DNA of 64,000 bases from Actinopolymorpha singaporensis (GTDB taxonomy: Bacteria; Actinomycetota; Actinomycetes; Propionibacteriales; Actinopolymorphaceae), in contig NZ_LT629732.1 of the NCBI RefSeq assembly GCF_900104745.1, forward strand, positions 5,691,981-5,755,980, read 5' to 3'. Below, piece by piece: positions 37,182-45,867 of the stretch. Positions within the stretch are counted from its first letter, which is position 1. Each line of letters opens with the position of its first letter. A program made the translations under genes and the position numbers. Under the pieces are notes generated by a model. It had not been told where the DNA came from and ran no database searches. It saw only the letters and a program-made list of their open reading frames with translations.

Positions 37182-38511
37182 GCTCCGGGTGGCCGTCGTG
37201 GCCGACGACCTGACCGGCGCCGCCGACACCGGCGCCGGCTTCCTGCGGGCCCGGCTGAGCACCACTGTGACCTGGGCGGAGGAACTCCTCGTCGGCAGCC
37301 TCACCATTCCCGGCCATGGCCACACCGACGTACTCGCCGTCGACGCCGGTACGCGGCGGGCGACCCCCGAGCTTGCCGCGACGATGACGGGGCGAGTGGT
37401 GGAGGCGCTTCGAGTGGCCGGGACCCGCGTCCTCTACCAGAAGGTCGACTCGATGGCCCGTGGTCACCTCGGGGCCGAGGTCGGCGCCGCGTTGCGGGCC
37501 TGGCATCCAGGCGCGGTGGCGGTGGTCGCGCCGGCGTTCCCGGCCGCGGGACGCAGCACGGTCGGCGGGGTCCAGCGAGTGTACGGCGTTCCCGCCGAGC
37601 GCGGCGACCTCGCGGCCCGGCTCGACCGGGCCGGGGTCCGCGCTGCGCGGGTCGACCTGACTGCCGTACGAAGCGCCGACCCGCGGGCGGCCCTGGAACG
37701 TTCGCTTCCGCCCGGCGTCCAGGCCCTGCTGTGTGACGCCGAGACCGACGCCGACCTGGCCGCGATCGCCGGCACGGCCGCCTCGCTGTCCCGGCCCGTG
37801 GTGTGGGTGGGCTCGGCCGGCCTCGCCCACGTACTCCCCCACGTGCTGGGTCTCGTCGGCGACAGCGGGCCGCCTGACAAGGACTGCTTGACAGTGGTCG
37901 GCAAGGCGAAGTTGACAACCGATCCGGAGGGGCCCGTGCACGGACCGGGCGTCCATCCGGCCGGGCCGGTCCTGGTCGCCGTGGGCAGCGTGCACGCGTC
38001 GGCACGCGAGCAGGCCAGCCACCTGCTGGCCGACGGGGCGGGCCATGTGGAGGTGCCGGTGGCCTCCCTCGACCACCACGTCGACGTGACCCTCGCAGCG
38101 ATCCGGCGGCACCTGCGGGCGGGCACCGACGTCGTACTCACCCTCTCCGACGACCTCGGCGTCGCGGGGCCGGACGACCACCGGCTGACCGACCGGCTCG
38201 GCGAACTCACCAGGCCCTGCGCCGACCTGGTGGCCGGACTCGTGCTCACCGGCGGGGACACCGCCACCGGTCTCCTGCGGGCCTGGGGCGTTTCGGGGCT
38301 GCGCCTGTGTGCCGAGGTCGAGCCCGGCGTACCCCTGTCGGTGACGACCGGTCGCCGGCGAATCCCGGTCGTCACCAAGGCCGGTGCGTTCGGCGACGCC
38401 GCGACACTGCGGCGGGCCCGGGCCCGGCTCGCCTCGTTCGCCGCCTCCACCTCCACCCGCTCGTCCAGTTCCTCGTCCACCCACTCGCCATCCGCCGAAG
38501 GAGAACGATGA
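37171..38511 (+). CDS. Four-carbon acid sugar kinase (DtnK/OtnK family)
   Basis: A DUF1537-type kinase, 446 residues. The N-terminal half starts with VAVVADDLTGAADTGAGFLRARL and carries YQKVDSMARGHLGAEVGAAL. The C-terminal nucleotide-binding half has GLVLTGGDTATGLLRAWGVSGLRLCAEVEPGVPLS and ends TKAGAFGD. Kinases of this family phosphorylate D-threonate (DtnK), D-erythronate or 3-oxo-tetronates (OtnK). The ATGA overlap with a PdxA2-type gene favours D-threonate or a related tetronate as substrate. The Ser/Thr-rich tail (STSTRSSSSSSTHS) is unusual. A ~25-residue insert near residue 245 is also odd. Confidence 0.88.
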   Translation: MAPELRVAVVADDLTGAADTGAGFLRARLSTTVTWAEELLVGSLTIPGHGHTDVLAVDAGTRRATPELAATMTGRVVEALRVAGTRVLYQKVDSMARGHLGAEVGAALRAWHPGAVAVVAPAFPAAGRSTVGGVQRVYGVPAERGDLAARLDRAGVRAARVDLTAVRSADPRAALERSLPPGVQALLCDAETDADLAAIAGTAASLSRPVVWVGSAGLAHVLPHVLGLVGDSGPPDKDCLTVVGKAKLTTDPEGPVHGPGVHPAGPVLVAVGSVHASAREQASHLLADGAGHVEVPVASLDHHVDVTLAAIRRHLRAGTDVVLTLSDDLGVAGPDDHRLTDRLGELTRPCADLVAGLVLTGGDTATGLLRAWGVSGLRLCAEVEPGVPLSVTTGRRRIPVVTKAGAFGDAATLRRARARLASFAASTSTRSSSSSSTHSPSAEGER

Positions 38512-39509
38512 ACCGTCCCGTCATCGCGATCACCATGGGAGACGCCGCGGGTGTCGGCCCCGAGGTGGTCGTCAAGGCCCTCGCCCACCGGGAGACGTAC
38601 GACCTGCTCCGGCCGGTCGTCGTCGGGGACGCCGGCCGGCTGCGGCGCGCGGTCGAACTCACCGGCGTGGACCTGGACGTACGCGAGGTCGACTCCCCCA
38701 CCGACGCGGCGTACACCGCCGGCACCGTCGACTGCATCGACCTCGGACTGATCCCGGCCGACCTGGAGTTCGGCAAGCTGTCCGAGGTCGCCGGGGACGC
38801 GGCGTTCCGCTACATCGAGCGGGCCGTCGCGCTGGCCACGTCCGGTGAGGTGGACGCCATCTGCACCGCCCCGCTGAACAAGGAGGCGCTGCACGCGGCC
38901 GGGCACCGCTACCCCGGCCACACCGAGATCCTGGCCGCGCTGACCGGTACGCCCGAGGTGTCGATGATGCTCAGCGCACCCAGACTGCGGGTGGTGCACT
39001 GCACGACCCACATCGGCCTGGTGGACGCGGTCGAGCGGATCGAGCCCGGGCTGGTCGAACGCACCATCCGGCGCGGGCACGAGACGCTGGTCAGGTCGGG
39101 GATCGACGCACCGCGGATCGCCGTCTGCGGGATCAACCCGCACGCGGGCGAGAACGGCCTGTTCGGGAACGGCGAGGAGGAGACGAAGGTCGCCCCGGGC
39201 ATCGCCGCCGCGCGGGCCGACGGCATCGACGCCCGTGGCCCGCTGCCCGCCGACACGGTGTTCTTCCGGGCCGTACGCGGCGACTTCGACCTGGTGGTCG
39301 CGATGTACCACGACCAGGGGCACTGCCCGGTCAAGGTGCTCGGACTGGACGCCGGCGTCAACATCACCGTCGGGCTGCCGGTGGTGCGGACCTCGGTCGA
39401 CCACGGAACGGCGTTCGACATCGCCGGCACCGGCGAGGCGGACGAACGCAGCATGCTGGAGGCGCTGCGGCAGGCGGCCGAACTCGCGCCCGAACGCCAC
39501 GCGGCCTGA
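38508..39509 (+). CDS. PdxA2-type 4-phospho-tetronate dehydrogenase
   Basis: A 333-residue member of the PdxA family. PVIAITMGDAAGVGPEVVVKAL opens it; the metal and substrate motifs are [43 protein letters not shown] and MYHDQGHCPVKVLG, and NITVGLPVVRTSVDHGTAFDIAGTGEAD ends the fold. PdxA2 proteins oxidatively decarboxylate D-threonate or D-erythronate 4-phosphate to dihydroxyacetone phosphate, and occur next to DtnK-type kinases, as here (4-base ATGA overlap, GAAGGAG ribosome site). Vitamin B6 synthesis as PdxA is unlikely, since most Actinobacteria use the PdxS/T route. Confidence 0.9.
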   Translation: MNRPVIAITMGDAAGVGPEVVVKALAHRETYDLLRPVVVGDAGRLRRAVELTGVDLDVREVDSPTDAAYTAGTVDCIDLGLIPADLEFGKLSEVAGDAAFRYIERAVALATSGEVDAICTAPLNKEALHAAGHRYPGHTEILAALTGTPEVSMMLSAPRLRVVHCTTHIGLVDAVERIEPGLVERTIRRGHETLVRSGIDAPRIAVCGINPHAGENGLFGNGEEETKVAPGIAAARADGIDARGPLPADTVFFRAVRGDFDLVVAMYHDQGHCPVKVLGLDAGVNITVGLPVVRTSVDHGTAFDIAGTGEADERSMLEALRQAAELAPERHAA

Positions 39510-39664
39510 GGGAGGTCGTACGCCACGCCGGTGGGGCGATCTCGGGGCGGTCACCGGCCGGATGGGGTCTGTTCATGACCGTTCACCGGCGAACCGGCGC
39601 GCGTTGCCGGCGGTTGCGGCTAGCGTTCCGGCGAAGATCATCCTCGGCCGGAAGGACACCCCCG

Positions 39665-41914
39665 ATGCCGCCTCACTCCGACCCGGTTGTGCCCGCGTCC
39701 CCGCTCGGCCGGCGACGGTTCCTCACCTTGGCCGGTGCTCTCGGCGGCGCCGCGGCATGGGGTGGGACGGGTGGGTTCGGCACCGCGTGGGCGGCGGCAC
39801 CGGGCGCGGACGTGACCGGTAGGGCGGCGTCGGCCGCCACGGTCGCCGGAGCGCCCGGCGCGCCGCTGTCGTTCGCCGTCCTCACCGACACCCACGCAAA
39901 CGTCCAGGCGCCGGCGGGGCTGGACACCCTGCGCCGCACCTTCGCCTCCGTCGAGGCGGCCGACCCGGCGTTCGTCCTCAACTGCGGCGACATCACCGAC
40001 TACGGCGCCGACGACGAGTTCGGAGCCTACCTGTCCACGATCCCGGCAGGGCTGCGTGACCGGCTCCACCACGTGCCCGGCAACCACGAGGTGCGCTGGG
40101 ACGTCCACGGCCGCGAGCTCTACCACCGGCTGTTCGGCCCGGCGCCGTACTCCTTCGACGTGGCCGGGCTGCACGTCGTGGGCCTGGACCCGACCCAGCT
40201 TCTGCAGGAGCCGGGCCACTTCGGCCGGGACGGCCTGCGCTGGCTCGCCGACGACCTCGCCGCGGCCGGGCCGAGCGTGCTCTTCCTGCACTACCCGATG
40301 GGCGGCGAGCACTACTACGTCAACGACCAGGACGCGTTCTTCGAGACCGTTGCCGACCTGCGGGTGCGGGCGATCTTCGCCGGGCACATCCACCGCGAGC
40401 AGGTCGTCCGCACCAACGGCCTGACCCAGGTCGCCGCCAACGCGGTGAAGAACGGCGCCTACTACTACTGGGTCGACCGGGTGTCCGAGGCCGGGCACAG
40501 CGTGCTGCGGGTCTCGGCGGTCGCGGTCGCTGCCGACGGCACCGAGACCAGACGGGACCTCACCACGATCCCGCTGGAGGAGGACCGCACCACCCGGCGG
40601 CTCCGGCCGGTACGCATCGAGGTCGGCGTACCCTCCGGCGGCCGGGTGCAGGTCGACGTTCAGGTGCCTTCGACCGGCTCCACAGGCACCCAGGCACAGG
40701 TTTATCCGCAACAGATCTTCGGCGGTGGCTCGGCCGGGACCTGGGCCGACCTGACCCGCACGAGCCGCGGCTGGTCGGGGTCGGTCGACGTGGCAGCGCT
40801 CGCGGCAGGTGCACACCGGCTGCAGGTGCGGGTGCTCGGCACCGGCGGTGCCCGCTACGACGTGACCCGCCCGTTCACCGTGCCCGCCGTCGGTGACGCG
40901 CCCCGCGACCGGTGGCAGGCGCGGCTACCAGGCAGCATTCAGGGCGCCCTGGCCGCACACGAAGGTCTCGTCGTGGCCGCGACCACCAGCGGCGCGGTCG
41001 AGGCGTTCCGCCCCACCCGCGCCGGTCGCGAGGTGGCCTGGCGGGTGACTCTCGGCCCGGTCCGCCGCGGCCCGGCGTTCACCGCCGACGGCAGGACCGT
41101 CCTCGTGCCCTCCGCCGACCACCACCTGTACGCCCTCGACGCGGCGGACGGCAGCGTGCGCTGGCGGTTCGGCGTTCCCGACCCGGTGCTCAGCTCGCCG
41201 CTGGTGACGTCGGTGGGAGAGGTCGCCACCGTGGTCTTCACCGCCGGCACGACGCTGTACGCCGTGCACGCCGAGACCGGTGAGCAGCGGTGGAAGGCCG
41301 ACCTGCACGGCTTCTTCGCCGGCCGCGCGGCATGTGACGGCGACCGCGTCTATGTCGGCGGTGGAGACGGCCGCGCGTACGCCTTCGACGCGGCGACCGG
41401 CGCCCAGGCCTGGTCCTACGACGCCACCACCCGGCAGGACTCCTACGGCCGGCTCCTCTACGGGCCCTGGGACGACGTGATCGAGCTCCTGCCCGGCGGC
41501 GGTGTCCTGGTGTCCACCGTCTCGGCCGCCGCGGCACTCGACCGCGCGTCGGGGCAACGCCGGTGGAGTGTGCCGGGCAGCTACATCTACTCCCCCTCGC
41601 CGGTCACCGAGCGCGGCGTGGTGCTGATCGACGAGTGGGGCCGGGTGCAGCTGGTAGACCCGGCGACGGGGACGGCCACGTGGAAGACCGAGATCGGCGC
41701 CCGGGCGCTCAACTCCGGCCCGGTCGTGGTGGGCGACCTGATGTGGAACGTCGCGGTGACCGGGCTGCTCGCCTGCGTCGACCTCACCGACGGGACCGTG
41801 CGGCACCGCCGCCAGCTCGGCCCGGTCAACACGTTCAGCACACCCGTTCTCGTGGACGGTCTGCTGGTCACCGGCGACCAGGACGGCACGCTGCGTGGCA
41901 TCGAGCTGCCGTAG
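39665..41914 (+). CDS. Secreted metallophosphoesterase fused to PQQ-type beta-propeller
   Basis: A 749-residue Tat-exported protein (LGRRRFLTLAGALGG signal). Residues about 60-290 form a calcineurin-like phosphoesterase: FAVLTDTHAN (D-x-H), LNCGDITDYG, VPGNHE, LFLHYPMGGEH and FAGHIHRE hold the two-metal site. A linker beta domain (about 325-410) follows, then repeated PQQ/WD-like blades such as LVPSADHHLYALDAADGSVRWRFG, VYVGGGDGRAYAFDAATGAQAWSYD and LIDEWGRVQLVDPATGTATWK. The ATG 39665 follows AAGGA. The substrate may be a surface phosphodiester or nucleotide; the propeller may bind it. Confidence 0.9.
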   Translation: MPPHSDPVVPASPLGRRRFLTLAGALGGAAAWGGTGGFGTAWAAAPGADVTGRAASAATVAGAPGAPLSFAVLTDTHANVQAPAGLDTLRRTFASVEAADPAFVLNCGDITDYGADDEFGAYLSTIPAGLRDRLHHVPGNHEVRWDVHGRELYHRLFGPAPYSFDVAGLHVVGLDPTQLLQEPGHFGRDGLRWLADDLAAAGPSVLFLHYPMGGEHYYVNDQDAFFETVADLRVRAIFAGHIHREQVVRTNGLTQVAANAVKNGAYYYWVDRVSEAGHSVLRVSAVAVAADGTETRRDLTTIPLEEDRTTRRLRPVRIEVGVPSGGRVQVDVQVPSTGSTGTQAQVYPQQIFGGGSAGTWADLTRTSRGWSGSVDVAALAAGAHRLQVRVLGTGGARYDVTRPFTVPAVGDAPRDRWQARLPGSIQGALAAHEGLVVAATTSGAVEAFRPTRAGREVAWRVTLGPVRRGPAFTADGRTVLVPSADHHLYALDAADGSVRWRFGVPDPVLSSPLVTSVGEVATVVFTAGTTLYAVHAETGEQRWKADLHGFFAGRAACDGDRVYVGGGDGRAYAFDAATGAQAWSYDATTRQDSYGRLLYGPWDDVIELLPGGGVLVSTVSAAAALDRASGQRRWSVPGSYIYSPSPVTERGVVLIDEWGRVQLVDPATGTATWKTEIGARALNSGPVVVGDLMWNVAVTGLLACVDLTDGTVRHRRQLGPVNTFSTPVLVDGLLVTGDQDGTLRGIELP

Positions 41915-41977
41915 AAGGTCGGGAGACACGTGATCGGAGGGGTCGGCGCCGCTGGACCTCGCCGATCGCGGGCAGCT

Positions 41978-42862
41978 CTAGTCGTCGATACGGGTGCGGG
42001 CGAAGTCGATCATGGCGTCGACCTCGGCGGCGGAGTAGTGCCGGATCATCCAGTCGACCATGCGCAGGCTCATCGACGCCCAGTAGACGCGCAGGGTCGA
42101 GGGCTCGATGGTCCGGTCGATCACGTCGTCCAGCCAGCGCGCGGCGTCCGGGTCACCGTTTCGGGAGGCGACGCCGAACCGCAGCGTCACCAGGTCGAAC
42201 CTCCGGTCGCCCCGCCCGATGCCGTCCCAGTCGAAGATTCCGGTGATCGCACCGGTCTCGTCGACCAGCACGTTGCCGGCGTGGAAGTCGAGGTGCACCA
42301 GGTCCTCGCCGGCCATCCGGGCGTCGTCGCCGGCACCGACCTCGCGGATCCACGACAGCAGCCCCCGGGTCCGGTCGTCGTAGCGTTCCAGCGGTTCGTG
42401 CAGGCAGAAGCCGGGCCCGCTGTGCCGCAGGTAGAGGTCGGGTGGTTGCAGGTCTGGACGGTCGGCCAGCAGGCCGGCGAAGCGTCCGTTGAGCTCGACC
42501 ATCGCCTCGATCACGGCGCGGTCGTCCCGGGCGGGCGGGGAACCCGGCAGCCTCTCCTGGACGATCGCCACCGCGTCCGGCACCTCCGCCACCAGGTCGT
42601 ACGCCGGGACGGGCAGGCCACGCGCCCGCGCGGCCGCAAGGATCTCGGCGGTGGTGCGGAGTTCGTCGGCACGGCCCGCCGGACCCATGGTGAGCACTCC
42701 GTCCCGGCCGTCGGGCCAGCGGACGAACGCGGCGCCGACCTCCCCGCCGGGCGCCGGTCCGAGCAGGGTCAGCCGGGCGCCGGTGTGGTCGTTGACCAGC
42801 GCGACGAGGTGAGCGGGATCGAGCCGGCGTACGGGAGCCAGATCGGGGTGATCATCGGGCAT
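41978..42862 (-). CDS. Aminoglycoside phosphotransferase (APH) family protein
   Basis: A 294-residue kinase-fold protein. The catalytic loop and Mg-binding region are in LVHLDFHAGNVLVDETGAITGIFDWDGIGRGDRRFDL (HxDxxxxN and D). The N-lobe is RLTLLGPAPGGEVGAAFVRWPDGRDGVLTMG, with a less usual TMG in place of Lys-containing strands. The ATG 42862 matches the fold start; the frame is open upstream. Family members phosphorylate aminoglycosides, choline, homoserine and other small molecules, so resistance is not implied. It follows the TetR gene on the same strand by 11 bases, so the pair is probably co-transcribed and controlled by it. Confidence 0.88.
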   Translation of the reverse strand: MPDDHPDLAPVRRLDPAHLVALVNDHTGARLTLLGPAPGGEVGAAFVRWPDGRDGVLTMGPAGRADELRTTAEILAAARARGLPVPAYDLVAEVPDAVAIVQERLPGSPPARDDRAVIEAMVELNGRFAGLLADRPDLQPPDLYLRHSGPGFCLHEPLERYDDRTRGLLSWIREVGAGDDARMAGEDLVHLDFHAGNVLVDETGAITGIFDWDGIGRGDRRFDLVTLRFGVASRNGDPDAARWLDDVIDRTIEPSTLRVYWASMSLRMVDWMIRHYSAAEVDAMIDFARTRIDD

Positions 42863-42873
42863 GAACGCAGACG

Positions 42874-43515
42874 CTACCCCGCAGCCGTACGGATGCCGAC
42901 AAGCGCGACGTCGACACCGCGTCGAGCGGCTGCCCGAACCTCCGCCGGCGACTCGCCGCGGGCGATGGCGGTCAGCGCGGCCGCCTGTGCCGCACCCGTG
43001 AGCGCGCCGACGAACGCCGCGGCACTCACCCGGTCGAGCCGGTCGGGGTAGGCCCGGCACAACGCGTCGGTCAGCTGGCGCTGGGCGTCGAAGATCACGT
43101 GCAGCGCCCGGGCCTGCAGGGCCGGCACCGACATCACCAGACGTGCTCGCACGGTGTAGATCAGCTCGGCGTGCGCCTCGTCGGCCGTGTCACCCGAACC
43201 GTCGCCGGTGCCCATGAGGGCCATCACCCCTTCGGCGACCCGGGCCAGCAGGTCGCCGACATCTTCCTGGTCCCCGTGGTCGGTGATGAGCCGTACCGCC
43301 AGTTCGATCCGCTCGCCGGTGTCGGCGAACAGGACGGCTTCCTTGCTCGGGAAGTAGTTGAAGAACGTCTTCGTGGAGACGTCGGCGGCCGCGGCGACCG
43401 CGGCGACGGTCGTCTGGTCGTATCCCTGCTCGTCGAACAACCTGATCGCGGTCTCGATCAGGGTCTGGCGGGTCCGCCGCTTCTTACGTTCGCGCAGTCC
43501 GGCGCCGTCCGACAT
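42874..43515 (-). CDS. TetR/AcrR family regulator
   Basis: A 213-residue repressor. The DNA-binding region is [57 protein letters not shown]. The C-terminal domain contains [30 protein letters not shown], typical of TetR_C with unknown ligand. TAGCGT (43522-43527, minus strand) lies six bases before the ATG, giving a leaderless start. Two GCTGTAWTCC sites upstream are the likely operator. The APH gene is the apparent cotranscribed target. Confidence 0.93.
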   Translation of the reverse strand: MSDGAGLRERKKRRTRQTLIETAIRLFDEQGYDQTTVAAVAAAADVSTKTFFNYFPSKEAVLFADTGERIELAVRLITDHGDQEDVGDLLARVAEGVMALMGTGDGSGDTADEAHAELIYTVRARLVMSVPALQARALHVIFDAQRQLTDALCRAYPDRLDRVSAAAFVGALTGAAQAAALTAIARGESPAEVRAAARRGVDVALVGIRTAAG

Positions 43516-43521
43516 GCGGAC

Positions 43522-43559
43522 ACGCTACCCCAGCTGTATTCCTGCACTCGCTGTAATCC
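43522..43559 (-). promoter_or_regulatory. TetR promoter with direct-repeat operator
   Basis: GCTGTATTCC (43533-43542) and GCTGTAATCC (43550-43559) are direct repeats at 17-base spacing with nine of ten bases alike, upstream of the TAGCGT -10 box (43522-43527). Confidence 0.5.
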
Positions 43560-43593
43560 TTCACCCGGACAACGGCCGCGGGCGACACCGCCG

Positions 43594-44697
43594 TCAGGAC
43601 TGCTTCGCCGCCAACTGCCCGCAGGCGCCGTCGATCTCCTGCCCCCGGGTGTCGCGGACCGTGACGGGTACGCCGTGCGCCTCCAGCCGGCGGACGAACT
43701 CCCGCTCGTCCTCCGGCCGCGAGGCGGTCCACTTCGACCCAGGCGTGGGGTTGAGCGGGATGAGGTTGACGTGCACCAGATGTCCGGCCAGCAGCCGGCC
43801 CAGCAGGTCGGCCCGGAACGCCTGGTCGTTGACGTCCTTGATCAGGGCGTACTCGATCGAGACCCGGCGCTTGGTGCGGTCGGCGTACTCCCAGGCCGCG
43901 TCCAGCACCTCGCCGACCTTCCACCGGGTGTTGACCGGCACGAGTTCGTCGCGAAGCTCGTCGTCGGGCGCGTGCAGCGACAGGGCCAGCGTCACCGCCA
44001 GCCCCTCCTCGGTGAGCTGGCGGATCCGCGGGACCAGCCCGACGGTGGAGACGGTGACGCCGCGCTGGGACATTCCGAGGCCGTCCGGGACGGGGTCGGT
44101 GAGGCGGCGTACGGCGGAGATCACCGTCTTGTAGTTTGCCAGCGGCTCGCCCATGCCCATGAACACGACATTGGAGACCCGGCCCGGCCCGCCGGCGACG
44201 GTACCGCTGGCGAGCAGCCGCGCGCCCGCGACCACCTGGCCCACGATCTCGGCGGCGGACAGGTTGCGGGTCAGGCCCGCCTGACCGGTGGCGCAGAACG
44301 GACAGGCCATCCCGCATCCGGCCTGGCTGGACACGCACATGGTGACCCGGCCCGGGTAGCGCATCAGGACGCTCTCCACCAGCGCGCCGTCGAAGAGCCG
44401 CCACACGGTCTTGACCGTCGCCCCGCCGTCGCAGGTCAGCGTGCGTACGGGAGTCAGCAGATCGGGCAGCAGGCCGGTGCCGATGCGTTCGCGGCTGCCC
44501 AGCGGCAGGTCGGTCATCTCCGCGGCGGAGTCGACGAACCGGCCGAAGTAGTGGGTGGACAGCTGGCGGGCACGGTAGGCGGGCTCGCCCAGCTCGACCA
44601 GCGCCTCCCGGCGTTCGGCCGGGGTGAGATCGGCGAGATGGCGGGGCGGCCGGCCGCGGCGCGGCGGGGCGAAGACGAGATCAACAGGAGCAGCCAT
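43594..44697 (-). CDS. rlmN: Dual-specificity 23S rRNA/tRNA adenine-C2 methyltransferase
   Basis: RlmN is a radical-SAM enzyme that methylates A2503 of 23S rRNA and A37 of some tRNAs. The cluster motif is [12 protein letters not shown] (CxxxCxxC), preceded by [28 protein letters not shown], the mechanistic Cys near the end ([10 protein letters not shown]), [23 protein letters not shown] and [15 protein letters not shown] are all present. The ATG 44697 ([12 protein letters not shown]) has GGGAG close by and is preferred over the GTG at 44742. The gene belongs to the backbone between cdsA and dxr. Confidence 0.97.
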   Translation of the reverse strand: MAAPVDLVFAPPRRGRPPRHLADLTPAERREALVELGEPAYRARQLSTHYFGRFVDSAAEMTDLPLGSRERIGTGLLPDLLTPVRTLTCDGGATVKTVWRLFDGALVESVLMRYPGRVTMCVSSQAGCGMACPFCATGQAGLTRNLSAAEIVGQVVAGARLLASGTVAGGPGRVSNVVFMGMGEPLANYKTVISAVRRLTDPVPDGLGMSQRGVTVSTVGLVPRIRQLTEEGLAVTLALSLHAPDDELRDELVPVNTRWKVGEVLDAAWEYADRTKRRVSIEYALIKDVNDQAFRADLLGRLLAGHLVHVNLIPLNPTPGSKWTASRPEDEREFVRRLEAHGVPVTVRDTRGQEIDGACGQLAAKQS

Positions 44698-44788
44698 GAC
44701 GGCTCCCAGTGTCACACAGCGCACCAAAACCGGGCCGGTCACTCACTCCTCCGGCCGCTCGTCGCCCGGCTGCCGCTTGCCCGGCCAC

Positions 44789-45095
44789 TCACTGTTCCGG
44801 TCGTGGCTGCCCTTCCTGACGGAGGTACGTCCGGAACGCCTCCGCCACGTCGCGCAGGTAGCGCAGGATGATCTCGCGCTCGTCCGGCGAGCGCTCCGCG
44901 GTGACCGCGGACACCTGAGCCAGCAACGGAAGCAGCTCCCCGCATCACCTCGCGCATGCCGGACTCGGTGACCGAGAGCACCTGCCGGCGCTGGTCACCG
45001 GGATGTGGCATACGCCGGACGTGCCCGTCCGCGACCAGCCGGTTGACGGTCTGGGTGGCCGCGGCGGATGTGATCCCGAGCCGCCGCGACAGCTC
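44789..45095 (-). pseudogene. MarR family regulator remnant, frameshifted and 5'-truncated
   Basis: Read on the minus strand from 45095, ELSRRLGITSAAATQTVNRLVADGHVRRMPHPGDQRRQVLSVTESGMREVM is the recognition helix and wing of a MarR regulator. After a four-G run (44938-44941) the frame shifts by one base; removing one G restores ELLPLLAQVSAVTAERSPDEREIILRYLRDVAEAF and a stop codon at 44789. The N-terminal dimerisation helices and start codon are absent. The upstream break lies near the CCGGC repeat that also bounds the MMPL remnant. Confidence 0.8.
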
Positions 45096-45180
45096 GACCG
45101 GCCCGGGGCCGACTCCCGTCTCGTTCCCCTGCTGCTCGCCGAGCGGGCTGCGCGCCGGGGTGCCAGCGGCGGCAGGCTTC

Positions 45181-45205
45181 CCGGCCCGGCCCGGCCCGGC
45201 CCGGC
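45181..45205. repeat. Five-unit CCGGC tandem repeat
   Basis: CCGGC repeats five times at 45181-45205, between the MarR and MMPL remnants. A slippage- or recombination-prone array here may mark the deletion junction. Confidence 0.7.
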
Positions 45206-45487
45206 GTGGGAGGGCACGCCACCCGCCGGGCCGTCCTGCGTGCGCTCGCCGTCACCGGCGGCGTGATCACCAGCGCGGGCATCCTGCCGGCGGCGGTGTT
45301 CGCGGTGCTCGGAGTGCTGCCGCTGATCACGCTCACTCAGATCGGCGTCGTGGTCGGTGTCGGCGTACTCCTCGACACCCTGCTGGTACGCACGGCGCTC
45401 GTGCCGACCCTGGTGCTCCTCGCCGGGCGGCGGTTCTGGTGGCCCGGCCAGCCCGAGGTCGCCCACCGCGAAGCGCACCGGACCTGA
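45206..45487 (+). pseudogene. C-terminal remnant of an MMPL family transporter
   Basis: The last 93 residues of an MMPL-type membrane protein: GHATRRAVLRALAVTGGVITSAGILPAAVFAVLGVLPLITLTQIGVVVGVGVLLDTLLVRTALVPTLVLLAGRRFWWPGQP. In full MMPL transporters, of about 700 residues, this segment forms the final transmembrane helices of the second repeat. The remaining ~600 residues and the promoter are missing, while the reading frame from 45206 is intact. Expression as a functional protein is unlikely. Confidence 0.85.
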
Positions 45488-45867
45488 AAGGGAGTGCCGA
45501 ACGGGGCGGAGAAATACCGGGCCGAGAATTCGACGGGATTTCTCCGGCGAACGCCAGGTCAATTTCAGACTACGGGCCCGAATGCGGGCTGAGCCGTTCC
45601 GAGTCGGGCCTGAGTTCGGTCTGAGTTCTCTGAGTTCGGCCTGACAGCCGGCGCCGATTCTCGTGCAGTAACCCAGCAGGTGCAGGCGCCGGGAATTCGC
45701 GGACCGCCACCGACGGCAACGACGGGCAGAATTTCGTACGACCGTACGGAGTTTCGGGTCGGTTTGCCGGTCGGGTTCGGCCGGCGCGGACCAGCGCGGC
45801 CCCTCGCGATCCGACCGGACGGGATACGCTCCGGCAGGAGAGCTACCGGCAGGAGGGGGCGGCGCCG
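45488..45867. other. Intergenic region, lower GC
   Basis: A 380-base gap with AT-richer stretches, compared with its neighbours. It has overlapping short repeats (variants of CTGAGTTCGGCCTGA, 45607-45645) and an inverted repeat CGTACGACCGTACG (45737-45750). TACGCT (45825-45830) is a possible -10 for the next gene. No coding frame is supported. Confidence 0.5.
45831..45855. repeat. Duplicated ribosome-site-like decamer
   Basis: CCGGCAGGAG is present at 45831-45840 and 45846-45855. The second copy extends to GGAGG and is the ribosome site for the gene at 45868. Confidence 0.7.

Noticed and set aside
38508-39509. Annotation as vitamin B6 biosynthesis PdxA
   Set aside because: Overlap with a DUF1537 kinase points to tetronate catabolism, and no other pdx gene is nearby.
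41978-42862. Annotation of the APH-family gene as antibiotic resistance
   Set aside because: Only the generic kinase catalytic loop is present; the family phosphorylates many small molecules and no resistance-type residues were recognised.
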